A stretch of DNA of 64,000 nt from Dactylorhiza incarnata (GCA_033032865.1 JAWHQI010000099.1:2117001-2181000); one strand, 5' to 3'; shown: positions 21,328 to 32,272, counted from the stretch's first letter. The notes: generated by a model not told the origin, from the letters alone. Made by a program: numbers and translations.

Positions 21328-22308
21328 CTAGTGCCTATGAGGGGTCATGTGGTATGATGCTCCTGTGTCTACATACCACATATCAGAATCTCTCTGAGCA
21401 ACGCACGTGGCAGTGATGTACATGTCACCACCGTCGCTCTCCTTCTTCATACCAGAAGTTGTCGGTGTATCCTTGTTCTGAATGGCCTTGTTCGGACATT
21501 GAGACTTTACATGACCAGTCTCATTGCACTTCCAGCACCGAACGAGCTTCTTACCCTTCTCCCTCTCCTGGCTCTTGGATCTACCTCGAGACTTATCTCG
21601 ATATCCACCATGCTTGCTCTCCCTTCGTTGAGGACGGGATCTAGATACACTCAAAACACCTTTGCTCGTCACCTCAGAACCTCCTCTCCTGGTCTCCTCA
21701 GATAAAAGAGCTGCACATACAGTATCATATGACAGTTCCTTGTCTCAACTCCCCCCAATCACGACAATAAGATTGTCCCATGAATCTGGCAGTGAGCACA
21801 ACAAGGTGATGGCTCTATCCTCATCCGAGATCTTCTCACCAATCGAGATTAACTGACTCACAATGGTATTGAATTGAGTTAAGTGCTCTGAAAATAAATC
21901 ACCCTCATGCATCCGAAGTTTATACCACTTCTTCCTCAATAGCAATTTGTTTACCAGGGACTTGCTCTGGTAAAGGGATTCCAACTTACGCCACAGACTT
22001 CGTGCTGAAGTCTCCTCCATGGCGTTAGTCAAGATTGAATCTGCAAGGAATAACCGGATCAGGCCCTTGGCCTTCCGATCGGTTTTCGTCCAGGCCATAG
22101 CCTCCGCTGCAACCTCTTCAGTCGCCTCTGCAGATTTTCCCTTCGATGCGCTCACATCCTTCTCTGCAACCTTAGGAACGGGAGGTTCATCTTAGATCGC
22201 CGACCATAGATCTCGATCAATCAACATATCCTCCATCTTCATCTTCCATAGATCGAATTGACTTCCATCAAACTTCTCGATCTCGATCCGCACACCGCCA
22301 GAACCCAT
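21328..22308 (-). pseudogene. Element A gag and protease
   Basis: ATG at 22308 (MGSGGVRIEIEKFDGSQFDL) just inside the primer site. A TAG near 22193 (after DLWSAI) interrupts the N-terminus. The capsid core reads LWRKLESLYQSKSLVNKLLL and LTQFNTIVSQLISIGEKISD. A second stop near 21747 precedes the CCHC knuckle CWKCNETGHVKSQC (21483-21540). The protease motif MWYVDTGASYHM (about 21350-21385) keeps the catalytic DTG. A TAG near 21328 closes this part. In Tork elements gag and pol form one frame, so this is the front of one polyprotein. Confidence 0.9.
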
Positions 22309-22327
22309 TTCCAGGATCAAGAACCTA

Positions 22328-22339
22328 GCTCTGATACCA
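22328..22339 (-). other. Element A primer binding site (initiator Met tRNA)
   Basis: Minus strand TGGTATCAGAGC, two bases from the LTR end at 22342. Confidence 0.92.
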
Positions 22340-22341
22340 AA

Positions 22342-22996
22342 TGTAGGGAAACAGGGAGTGCCGAGATGAGATATTCGAAAGAAAATAATTCTATGTCCCC
22401 TCTCCCCTTCCTCTTCTTCTTGTTCTATTCACCAAATCGGATTACATCTTACAAGGTTACAAGGATCAAGAAACCGATCCTACCTCACTCAACCCTCTTC
22501 AGACAAGAACAGAGGAACCGCCGCCAGAAACAATGTTCCACTCACTTTTATGCGTTTCTGTCTTCTTCTTCTTCTTAACCCTAAACTAGGGTTATGCATC
22601 CTATAAATAGGGTGCCAAATCGGGCTCAAAACAAACAACCGCTGAGATGGACCAAGTAAAACCGCTGAGACGGCATGTAAACTTCGTTCATCGAACACTG
22701 GGCCTCGTTCGACGAACACCTCATCCGTTCGACGAACCTCCGTTCGACAAACCGCTGAGAAGATTCAACAACAACATCCGCGGAGACGACATGTACACCA
22801 GGCTTCGATCGTCGAATGCAGGCTTCTTCCGTTAGATGAACCCGCTGAGATGGGAGTAATCAAGGACCCGTTCGTCGAACACAGGCGGAGTTCGACGAAC
22901 TCTTCTCCGTTCGTCGAATGCCGTTCGATGAACACTTCTCCGTTCGTCGAACGCTGTTCGACAAATACTGACTAGAAGTGTCCCCCAACTCCAACA
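22342..22996 (-). repeat. Element A 5' LTR
   Basis: 655 bp. Lacks 63 bp present in the other LTR (5917-5980), just downstream of GAAAATAATTC. The palindrome array lies at 22680-22970 and the TATA-like CCTATTTATAGG at 22600-22611 (minus strand). Confidence 0.92.
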
Positions 22997-23039
22997 CACA
23001 TGACTTTATCATTGTAAGAATAAGAAGAATTGATCAAAG

Positions 23040-23790
23040 TCCAGTATCGTCGTGTAAACCAGAATCACAAGACGATATCACTGTAAGGTCTAAGAAGAGT
23101 TAAGTCAAAGTACTCGGCAATGTCGACGACATCATCGTGAAGAGATCTTATCGTCGAGACAAGAAAGGAAGCTCTTTGAAGACCTAAGTAAAAGTGCTCG
23201 GGAGTGTCGACGACATCGTCGTGAAGAAGCCTAGTCGTCGAGATGGCTAAGGGAGTTCTCGTGAAGACAGCTTATGGAAGAAGAATCACTTGTCCTCAAT
23301 ATGATCAAGTCAATATCGTCGATAAGGCATTACGGTCTCAACGATATTGTCGATAAGACAGAATGGTCTCAACGACATCGTCGAGAAGATAGAGTGGTCT
23401 CAACGACACCGTCGAGAAGACAGAATGGTTTCAACGACACCATCGAGAAGACTGCAAGTTGATAACAAGATTACGATGATATCTTCATATTGTCGTAAGT
23501 GCAAGTACAACTGTGATATCTTGTATCGTCGAGATATCATTGTCTAAAGAGATTGAAGAAGACTTGAAGATTTTGTCCAAGTCCAAGATGGATCGGCGTA
23601 ACGACAAGTTCTGTCGTCGAGACGTTGCAAATATCGTTGAGACAGATCAAGAAATTTCAAATAGAGCTGTCTACATTTAATGTCGCCGTCTGGTGGTCCA
23701 ATCAGCGCATGCCATTAATAAATGTGCCTCTGACACTTATAGGGAATCCTAGGAGACCATTAGTCGGCTCCTCAATCTTATAAAAGGGAT
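23040..23790 (+). promoter_or_regulatory. Element C U3: TCGTCGAGA array and TATA box
   Basis: From 23040 to 23650 the motifs ATCGTCGAGA, TCAACGACATCGTCGAG and ACGATATC recur at least fifteen times, with a regular stretch at 23330-23460 (units of about 26 bp). TCTTATAAAAGGG at 23777-23788 is a strong TATA box. The region before 23040 (5735-5860) also belongs to the array. Confidence 0.7.
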
Positions 23791-24076
23791 AAGTGTCTGC
23801 CCTAATTCGAATACAGTAAGAAATGCAGAAAATACGCAAGATCGAATAGAACAGTAATAACCTGCGAAAAGAAGGAACAAGAACCAGAGACAATAACGAT
23901 CTTCATCAAGTGTTCTCCATGTTTCAGTCCATCAACAACGACTGATAAGAAGTGTTCCAGATCGAAGATGGGATTGAAGAAGAATCTGTGATATCTAAGA
24001 AACCATCAAAGCATTCTCTTTAAGTCCAAGAAGCTGATCTTCATCCGACTAAGAAGTTTTTCTCATATCTTTTTAT

Positions 24077-24342
24077 GTAGGGCTTGCAGGCCTGAGCTTG
24101 TAAGATCTGCTTCAGATCTGAGTTGTAGGGCTTGAGGGCCTGAGATATCGGGCTTGAGGGCCTGAGATTGTAGGGCTTGAGGGCCTGAGTTTGTAGGGCT
24201 TGAGGGCCTGAGTTTGTAGGACTTGAGGGCCTGAGATTGTAGGCTTGAGGGCCTGAGTTTGTAGGGCTTGAGGGCCTGAGTTGTAGGGCTTGAGGGCCTG
24301 AGATTATAGGGCTTGCGGGCTTGAGATTATAGGGCTTGCGGA
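24077..24342 (+). repeat. Minisatellite in the transcribed part of the C LTR
   Basis: About eleven units of 23-24 bp with consensus TTGTAGGGCTTGAGGGCCTGAG; the first and last units are diverged. It lies about 300 bp after the TATA box, so it would be in the 5' end of the RNA. The D LTR has a shorter relative with the same GAGTTTGTAGG core at the same place. Confidence 0.88.
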
Positions 24343-24584
24343 CCTAAGTTTTTGGCGGAGTTTTTTCCGACCCTAGCACACTGCTAGAAAGGCGTAGAGG
24401 GACAGTGGACTACTCAAGACACCCTGTCTTGAGGGACCACTATACATCTGGTGTTCTTGTGTGTTTTGCTTTCGTGGTTTGCTGCTGTGCTGTGTTAGAT
24501 TTACTTAGTTTTTACACATAATTTCAAAAACAACCACATCGCCCATTTCTCCCCCCTCTAGGTGATAGTTCCATAACTAACAAG

Positions 24585-24597
24585 TGGTATCAGAGCC
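24585..24597 (+). other. Element C primer binding site (initiator Met tRNA)
   Basis: TGGTATCAGAGCC, two bases after the LTR end. Confidence 0.92.
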
Positions 24598-24678
24598 AGG
24601 TTGATCAAAAAGTGACTTAACAGTCAAATCTAGATCAAGGAACTATTCACTACAGCTGGTGGTGATTAGCACAGAGAA

Positions 24679-26965
24679 ATGAGATCCATGAAGCTCCTAA
24701 TTTGCACAAAAGAGAACTTTCCCATTTGGAAAGAAAGGGTAAGACTTTTCATGGAAGCAGCTGATCCCATGGTGTTTGTAGTTGTTCAAGAGGGTCCCTC
24801 CACCTCCATGACTACATCTACCAGTGATCCTACTCAAAGAGTGCCAAAGAAATATGTTGATATGAGTAAGGATGAGCTTGCACTGGTAAGCCTAGACAAG
24901 AGAGCACAAAACATTATTGTGAGTGCAATTGATGACTCAACCATCCAAAATCTTATTCACTACAAAACTGCCAAGGAGACGTGGGACTCCCTGACGGTTT
25001 ACATGGAGGGGACTGAAGAAGTAAGAGATGACAGGAAATCCCTTCTAAATCAGGAGTATGAGGCATTCAAGCAAAGCAAGAATGAAAATATCTCTAACTG
25101 CTGTGTGAGATTTTTCAAGATAGTAAATGGGCTGAAGAACTATGAAAGAGAATTCACAAATTTAGATCTGAATGATAAGTTCCTTAGATCCCTCTCTAAG
25201 GAATGAGACATCAAAATTTGTGCAATTAGAGAAATGGGTCAACTGGGCAACATGGAGCCAAAGAACCTATATGGGAAGTTACTCTCCTATGAGCTTCAGC
25301 TTAACACCAGAAAAGCTGAAGAAGAAAGCTTAAGGGGGAGCACCAGAGAAAAATCAGTAGCTCTCAAGGCTGAGAGCATGAGGAGGTCCAGGGACAAGAC
25401 TCCTACACACCAGGACAGATCTGAAAGAATTGGAGCTTCTGATGCCAGCACATTAGAATCTGACAACACTAACAAAGAGATGGCCTCCCTATCTAAGCCG
25501 TTCAAAAAACTAATCTATAGAAGGAGAAAAGACAACTACAGACCATCTTCATCAAGCTCCAGAAGATCTAGTCAACATAAGAGATCTAAATCTTCAAGGG
25601 AGGACATATACAAATTAAAACCTAGTAAATTTGATTTAACTAACACTGTTTGCTATTCTTGCAATAAAGCAGGTCACATGAGTGCTGATTGTCCTTCCAA
25701 GAAGAGGGAATCAAAGAACCATGAAGACAAAAGAAGGTCAAGGGACAAGAAGAAACTTGAAAAAGGGTTTATAGCAAAGAAGATCAGAACCATGAGTGAT
25801 TTTGATTCAAGCTCTTCAGAAACTGAAGATGAAGCACTTATTGGCCTTATGGCCATAAATGAAGAAATCTAGGATGATAATGTCTCCCTTGGGAAGGTAC
25901 TAATCAAGCCCCCCTATCTGCTTCTGATTCTGAATCAGTGGCAGATTCTTTGCATGATGATGAGGGTGAGTCTGCTGCCAACAATACATCCTCAAGATCC
26001 ACACATGAGGCTGAATCTGAACTGATACATCAATATAAAGCTTTGTGGAAAGCTTTCAAGAAAAGCAAGAAACTCCTCAAAGTTCAGACTAAGGAGTTGG
26101 ATTCCTTGAGATCTACCCACTCTGAGCTCCAGGAGACAGTTGAGAAGCTGGCTGCCATGAGCAAGTGGACAGATTCAAGGAAGCCACAAAACTAAAAAAT
26201 GCTAAACTGGCTCAGAAGAACAAGGTCATCAAGGACCTTGAGGAAATGCTGCTAGCTGAAAAGAAGATTATTGCCAGCTTTTCAAAACCCAAGACTGTCC
26301 TTCCCATTATTGATAGTTTTTTGCACCATTTAGAGCTGGTGTAGGATTCAATAGTGAGACAGTCAAGGGTAAAGCCCCTGAAGAGCATCCCTCTTTTAAG
26401 AAAGTGCTGCTGACATCAAACCCCTTTGACAAGGAATCTTCATATGTTCATCTGACCAATGCCTGCTCAGCAAGTGGCAGTAAGCCCTCTATCCCAAATA
26501 GAAGAGCAGGCTTTGGGCTAAGTGTTTTTAAAGCACTCCATGAGGAGATTTAGATGAAGAATCCAGGTGTCTTTGTCCATGGACCTGGAGTAACAACACT
26601 CAAAAGCAAGGGAAAGGCTGCTCCTACCAAGCCTGCTCCTAAGAAGGTGAACTAAAAGGTGGTGAGACCAGCTCCACTTCATACTCACAGTTGTGAGGTT
26701 CACCCAAAACCTGCCAGGGCAGGTGTCTTCAATCCTGCCCACGAACAATGCCATTCTATATACTCAGATGGTGAGATAGAAGAGAAGATACAACTTGTTT
26801 GGGTGTTTGTGTTGTGGGAAAGTGTCACTTTGCCTTGGACTACTGGTTCAACCCAACAAGGCCTAGTGCAAAGAGAATGAATACCACTTAGAGGTATGGT
26901 GTCCCAGTTTATCCCCTAACAGAAACCAAGGACCCAAATCAAATTGGGTGCCTATGGGTAAGTAA
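24679..26965 (+). pseudogene. Element C gag
   Basis: Starts MRSMKLLICTKENFPIWKER. The capsid core continues through TIQNLIHYKTAKETWDSL and VRDDRKSLLNQEYEAFKQSK. A first knuckle CYSCNKAGHMSADC (25651-25692) is intact. A second, degenerate knuckle lies near 26800-26845, which gives the two-knuckle gag seen in D. Breaks: TGA at 25204 (after LSKE, where Trp is expected), TAG at 25870, and several frameshifts after 25900. The stop TAA at 26963-26965 is followed by TTTTTCTTGCAGGTATG and the protease in the same frame. Confidence 0.88.
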
Positions 26966-27165
26966 TTTTTCTTGCAGGTATGTCAAAATGCCAACAAATC
27001 TCCCATTTGGTATTTGGACAGTGGTTGCTCCAGACACATGACTGGAGTAAGGAGCTATTTAAGAAACTTCACCCCTGTGGAGAATGGACTAACATTCATA
27101 TTTGGAGGTTCAGAAAAAAGGGTGACCAAAGGCTATGGAGATGGGGGAGATAAAGAAAAGTAGTT
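26966..27165 (+). pseudogene. Element C protease stub
   Basis: NANKSPIWYLDSGCSRHMTG shows an intact retropepsin DSG. The similarity stops after FGGSEKRVTKGYG at about 27143. Integrase, RT and RNase H are missing from the element, and the next recognisable sequence belongs to the region after pol. A deletion of roughly 3 kb, judged from D, removed them. Confidence 0.85.
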
Positions 27166-27451
27166 CAAAGAGAATTCCTTTACAGAAAGGAGATATTTAA
27201 TCAAGGGGGAGCTTGAGCGTTAGAAGATGCAAAGCTATAACTCAAGAGATCAACAAGAGCCTATGTGCATCATGGGGAGATGTCTATGCATCAAGATATC
27301 CCAGAGAAGGAAGCTGAACTTGCTAATACAGTGGTAGCTGAAGAGAGGAGAAGTCCAATTCTGGACAGTGATCCAGTTGAGGGGGAGTTCCAACCTGGGA
27401 GCTCAATCCAAGATACTGCAATGGTTGAGGGGGAGACCCATCTAGGGTTCT
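27166..27451 (+). pseudogene. Element C extra ORF, middle part
   Basis: An acidic stretch (PEKEAELANTVVAEE, then DPVEGEFQPGSSIQD) resembles in composition the acidic linker of the D extra ORF. It is cut by element F at a gttct duplication and resumes at 34316. No domain is recognisable in this fragment. Confidence 0.55.
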
Positions 27452-28281
27452 TGATATAAAAATTTATTCGCCGCAGGAAAAGCTTTTGTTGATGAGGATA
27501 GAATTCGGCGGGCGCTTTCGAGGTGTCTCATGAGTACTCCTACTTTGAGAAACTAACCATTATCCTACTTCGATGAATCGAAGTAATGGTCTTTCCTTCT
27601 TTCGGAATATCGACGATTACGTCGCGGCGGCGGCGCCGAAAACTGTATAAAAAAAGGAAAATAAGAAATTGGAGAGGAAAAGCTTTCTGCGGAGTTTTTG
27701 TATCGTTTATCCAAACTACTCATTCGATAAAGACAAGTATACCTTATCGTGTATAGTATATGATATTTTTAGAAAATTATCAGGGTCGTATTAAACTCGG
27801 GTCTATCGAGTACTTCTACTTCGAGAAAGCTAACTATTATTTCATCGGGAAAAATATTAAAAAGGAGTAATAATTAAAGCTAAATAAAAGAGAACAAAAA
27901 GAAAAATAAAGAAAAAACAATACTTGATTTAACTTGCTTTAAAATGAAAATAAAAGATAAATACTATCATTCAACTCTATTCCTTGACTGTGGAGATTCC
28001 TAGCTTATGAACGCACCTCTCTCGAGGAATACGCCCACCTGAGATTAGGTTGATCGGCCGAACTATCGTCCTATAACCGGATTGCCTAATACTCCGCTTT
28101 AACGAGATGAATCCCACTATAGGATTTGACTCCTATCCAGAAGATTTACGTCATCCTCTCTCGAGGGGTGCGTGCAACTCTTTTTATTCTCGAGTGATTG
28201 ATTCGTACGCACGAGCCTCTCGGCTAACTAGAATACAAAAACAAATACCAAAACTCGATATCGTTAATTTTCGAGAATAAA
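27452..28281 (-). repeat. Element F LTR a (truncated)
   Basis: The first 830 bp of the LTR, collinear with 28411-29233, then abruptly joined to leader sequence. The U3 half with the palindromes is missing. Confidence 0.9.
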
Positions 28282-28410
28282 TCAAAACACAAAATCAAAG
28301 GAAATAAAACATAAAAGTTACTATTTTTTTTTTGAATTTTTGATAAAAGTAATAGTGCATTCTTTTTTCAAAATATCGACAAAATATCCCCGACAACCGT
28401 GCCAAAAACT
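28282..28410 (-). other. Element F internal remnant with primer site
   Basis: Leader sequence like 32140-32272. The primer site 28387-28404 reads TCCCCGACAACCGTGCCA on the plus strand, which matches 15 of 18 bases of the tRNA-Asp end. All coding sequence between leader and LTR a is gone. Confidence 0.85.
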
Positions 28411-28579
28411 TGATATAAAAATTTATTCGCCGCAGGAAAAGCTTTTGTTGATGAGGATAGAATTCGGCAGGCGCTTTCGAGGCGTCTCACGAGTACTCCT
28501 ACTTTGAGAAACTAACCATTATCCTACTTCGATGAATAGAAGTAATGGTCTTTCCTTCTTTCGGAATATCGACGATTAC

Positions 28580-28597
28580 GCCGCGGCAGCGGCGCCA
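28580..28597 (-). other. Embedded second primer-site-like sequence inside LTR b
   Basis: The plus strand reads GCCGCGGCAGCGGCGCCA, matching 15 of 18 bases of the tRNA-Asp end. It is followed after five bases by TGTATAAA, which looks like the original LTR end. The same arrangement occurs in LTR a (27621-27638) and LTR c (32442-32459). Confidence 0.75.
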
Positions 28598-29614
28598 AAA
28601 ACTGTATAAAAAAATAAGAAATTGGAGAGGAAAAGCTTCCTGCGGAGTTTTTGTATCGTTTATCCAAACTACTCATTCGATAAAGGCAAGTATACCTTAT
28701 CGCGTATAGTATAGGATATTTTTAGAAAATTATCAAGGTCGTATTAAACTCGGGTCTGTCGAGTACTTCTACTTCGAGAAAGCTAACTATTATTTCATCG
28801 TGAAAAATATTAAAAAAGAGTAATAATTAAAGCTAAATAAAAGAGAACAAAAAAAAATAAAGAAAAACAAAACTTGATTTAAACTTGCTTTAAAATGAAA
28901 ATAAAAGATAAATACTATCATTCAACTCTATTCCTTGACTGTGGAGATTCCTAGCTTATGAACGCACCTCTCTCGAGGAATACGCCCACCTGAGATTAAG
29001 TTGATCGGCCTGACTATCGTCCTATAACCAAACGCCTAATACTCGCTTTAACGAGATGAATCCCACTATAGGATTTGACTCCTATCCAGAAGATTTACGT
29101 CATCCTCTCTCGAGGGGTGCGTGCAACTCTTTTTATTCTCGAGTGATCGATTCGTACGCACGAGCCTCTCGGCTAACTAGAATACGAAAACAAATACCGA
29201 AACTCGAAATCGTTAATTTTCGAGAATAATCTAAGGGGAGAAGAAATGATAATAAGGAAAAGATAATTTCGAATCAAAGCTTGCAAAAATCAAGAACAAC
29301 TGAAAATTAGCTAAAGTAAAAAATAAGAAAAAGAGAAGAGGAGAGAAGATGAGATTTTTGCATAAGTAAAGGAAAGAGCTTAAAATTTCATTTCATAAAT
29401 AAAAGAGATTACATAAATTGAAAGCTACATTACATTGCATGAAGGTAAATCTAAACTAGCTTGCATGGAATGAAAATACAAAAATTAAACTAAGCTTAAG
29501 AAAGGAAATTGCATTAATTAAAAATAACTAAAACATGAAAAATAAGGAAAACTATACAAGAACAGCCCAAATGGGTAGGGGGCAGAAGGAGGGTTTGTTG
29601 GAAACGAACTTCAA

Positions 29615-30260
29615 AATTTATAGGAGAAATTTTGGGGTTATACGCCCTGGTCACGGGCGTGACCCTGTGGCGTGAAATCACTGTTCTGCATCGGCTGGGA
29701 CGGCGGCGTGGAGCTTGCGTGATGGCGGGAGAAAGTTGGACATTACACGCCCGTGTAACTGGGGTCACGGGCGTGTACTTGGACAACTTCATTTAATGCT
29801 GCGTGGACCTTGCTTGCGGCGCGGCGGCGTGCAAAGATCACATGGGAAAGTCACGGCCATGACATTTGGGTCATGGGCGTGACTCATGTTGACTTCTCGG
29901 CGGCTTCTCCACGTCTCGACGGCCGCCCGCTGGGAAGATTCTAAAATTACACGCTCCTTGGTCACGGGCGTGACATTGGGTCGGCTTCATTAATTGTAGC
30001 ATGGGCTGGATTGTGGTGCGGCGGTGGATTCGTCGAACGCCTGGATAGAGAGTTCGTTAAACGCAGCTCGGGTTTCGTCGAAGGCAGAGAGATTTCGTCG
30101 AACGCAGCTCGGGTTTTGTCGAACGCCCAGGCAGAGAGTATTCGTCGAACGCAGCCCGAGTTTCGTCAAACGCAGCTCGGTTTTCATCGAACGCAAATTG
30201 GTTTTCGTCGAACGTAGACCTTTAGGTCACACGCCCTTAGTCACTGGCGTGACTGAGGGC
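29615..30260 (-). promoter_or_regulatory. Element F LTR b U3: two palindrome arrays and TATA box
   Basis: GTCACGGGCGTGAC forms at 29640-29970 and 30220-30265, and TTCGTCGAACGCAG forms at 30029-30212, eight to nine units roughly every 20 bp. Both lie upstream of CCTATAAATT on the minus strand. The same two motifs occur in Athila-1. LTR c repeats the layout at 33487-34140. Confidence 0.7.
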
Positions 30261-30840
30261 GTGACTTGTGATTTTCTCCAATTTTTCCCAAAATTCTGCA
30301 AAAATTGAAATTAAGCTAAGTTAGAAATAAAATTATAAAATAATTACTTATAACCAAAAATTTACATGAAAAAGAAAAATACATATTAAATATTTACAAA
30401 ATTTTCTATTAAAAAGATATATAAATACTACATATCAAATACCCCCATACTTGAGGTTTTGCTATTCCAGAGCAAAAGTATGAGAAATATTTATTAGACA
30501 TTTAATAAAATTTGTAATTAAAACTAAAAATTTATTGAATCACAAGTAAGCTAAAAAAAATTTGAAGGATTAACGAATTAAGTCCTAAATTATGAAATTA
30601 GAATAACAATAGAAAAATGTTTAGCCAAGAATTCTCAAAAATAATAACTAGTGAACAAGATTGAGTAATTTGTAAACAAAATTAGATTAAAATTATAAAA
30701 ACCATAACTTTGAAAGAAACAAAAGGAAAAAGTAACCTACTAAATATTGCTCTCTCCATAACTTAATTTAAATCTAGATCAAAGATATTGGTTTTGGGGG
30801 GAGTTCATAAAATTTGGCATAAGAAGAGATCTTAGAATGG

Positions 30841-31072
30841 AGGTGATGAATTTTATCCTCTCACCTTTATTTTTTTGTATATGTTTAGGAGTAATGAATT
30901 TTATCCTCTTACTTCATGCCATATAATCTTTTAAATTTTCTTCTAATAAAAACCCAAAATGTATATGGTTTAGGAGTAATGAATTTTATCCTCTTACTCC
31001 ATGCCATATAATCTTTTAAAGTATTTTGGGTGCATATGTTTAGGAAATAATGAATTTTATCCTCTTATTCCC
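30841..31072. repeat. Four hairpins with one invariant loop in the F 3' region
   Basis: Units at 30841-30866, 30888-30915, 30973-31000 and 31043-31072. All have the loop TGAATTTTATCCTC. The arms differ but still pair: AGGTGA/TCACCT, GGAGTAA/TTACTTC, GGAGTAA/TTACTCC and GGAAATAA/TTATTCCC. Downstream of units 2 to 4 a CATATAATCTTTTAAA-like tail recurs. The pairing suggests a selected structure in DNA or RNA. Confidence 0.75.
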
Positions 31073-31643
31073 AAGACATATGATCTTTTAAAACACTTTT
31101 TTATGCCATCAAAGGGTAGGGTAGAGAAAAATTTCTAGCTTATAAATTAAATTATTTTGAGAGCAAATTTTAGTAAATTAAAATTTCCTACGATTCTAAA
31201 AGCATGAGGTAGACATAATTAAAATCTACAGGTGTTAAGCAAAATTACTACAAAATTGAAAATATTTAAAATAAAAGAGAATAAATGCTAAAAAAGTTTC
31301 TCTAATCAAATTAAAATCATAAAATATTTCTTAACACTAAATCACTTAAACACCAAAAATAAGTTTAGTAAACCATGATAGAATAAATGATTAGCAAATT
31401 AAAAACAAAAAATATAAATGCTTATAAATAAGCTCATAAAAAAATGATTTTGGAAATAACAAAAACAAAAGTAAGGGCTTTATTATATTTTTGGGATTTT
31501 TCTAAGTTTTCTTCAATTTTTCTGAATTTTTGATATTATCATTTTTTTTTTGGATTTTTGATATTATCTTTTTTTTTCGAATTTTTGATAAGAAATAAAC
31601 AATAAAAATGCTAAACATAAACTAAAAAGCCTAATTTTTTTGG

Positions 31644-31743
31644 TTAATTCTTGGACTTCCCGAGGTATACCCCGTGAAGGGTTCTCAACGGTACTAGGAG
31701 GTGTGACAGGGTGAGGTCCCAAACGTCCCTTCCAAGAAATTAA
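31644..31743. repeat. GC-rich island bounded by inverted repeats in the F 3' region
   Basis: TTAATTCTTGGA (31644-31655) pairs with TCCAAGAAATTAA (31731-31743), twelve pairs with one bulge. The 75 bases between are GC-rich (cccgaggtataccccg, gtgacagggtgaggtccc) in an otherwise AT-rich region. It could fold as one closed RNA domain. Confidence 0.65.
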
Positions 31744-32272
31744 TTTTCTATTTTATATTTATTTTAAATATTTTGAGTTTTCTAATTTTTTTTTGAAAAT
31801 GCTAATTTTTCCTTTTGTAAAAGACAACAAAATAGGAAATACACTATGTACAAAAAGAAAATAATTATGTGCAAACAAAATATTTTTGGAATTTTAGGAT
31901 TTTAAAATTTTTTTTTGTGTGGAAATTTTTTACGATTTTATAATTTAAAAGAAAAAGAAATACACCCCCATACTTAAAATTCAACATTGTCCCCAATGTT
32001 GAAAGCTAAGTATGAAGAACAAATAAAATACAAACACAATATTATGAAAGAAAAAGAACAAGGAGGGGGGAAGAAACACATCCCTGATTTGGAGACGGAC
32101 AACCACCACGATCACCTGCAAAAATTTATTGTAAAACCATAAAACAAAACACAAAATCAAAGGAAATAAAACATAAAAGTTACTATTTTTTTTTTGAATT
32201 TTTGATAAAAGTAATAGTGCATTCTTTTTTCAAAATATCGACAAAATATCCCCGACAACCGTGCCAAAAACT

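Larger units (their letters stand above)
5875..22996 (-). mobile_element. Element A: Tork-type Ty1/copia nested in the LTR of C
   Basis: The minus-strand order is 5' LTR (22342-22996), Met primer site, gag, protease, integrase, RT and RNase H, polypurine tract, 3' LTR (5875-6592). The target duplication is cacac (5870-5874) against cacat (22997-23001); the mismatch is a CpG-to-TpG change, since the intact C LTR reads cacacgacg. The RT is split by element B between the codons of LPKGR and KAIGSKW. The two LTRs differ at about 44 of 655 positions by eye, about 7%, plus one 63-bp deletion in the 5' copy. RT similarity to the Tnt1/Tork group is clear in MKDLGPASVILGMQI. Confidence 0.93.
22997..24582 (+). 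repeat. Element C 5' LTR, second part
   Basis: Resumes the LTR after element A and runs to CATAACTAACA at 24582, just before the Met primer site at 24585-24597. It holds the TCGTCGAGA array, a TATA box (23777-23788), a leader region and a minisatellite. The full LTR would be about 1.9 kb. Confidence 0.9.
28411..30437 (-). repeat. Element F LTR b
   Basis: 2027 bp, TGATATAAAAA...ACATATCA, nearly collinear with LTR c. A 192-bp segment at the low end (28411-28602) is extra compared with Athila-1 and carries a second primer-site-like sequence. The TATA box CCTATAAATT is at 29615-29624 (minus strand). Between 28930 and 29220 lie AT-rich and ACTCTTTTTATTCTCG-type sequences with no gene. Confidence 0.92.
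30438..32272 (-). other. Element F internal region without genes
   Basis: Minus strand. It begins after the LTR c primer site (32249-32266) with about 130 bp of leader, then continues as a very AT-rich 3' untranslated region of the Athila kind. It ends at the polypurine tract AAGTATGGGGGTATT (30438-30452) beside LTR b. A second similar tract lies near 31965-31980 (ACACCCCCATACTT on the plus strand). No reading frame of note. Four related hairpins and one GC-rich island are listed separately. Confidence 0.85.

Noticed and set aside
24077..24342. Regular direct repeats that resemble a CRISPR array
   Set aside because: Units are adjacent without unique spacers, the context is a plant LTR and there are no cas genes. 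It is a minisatellite.
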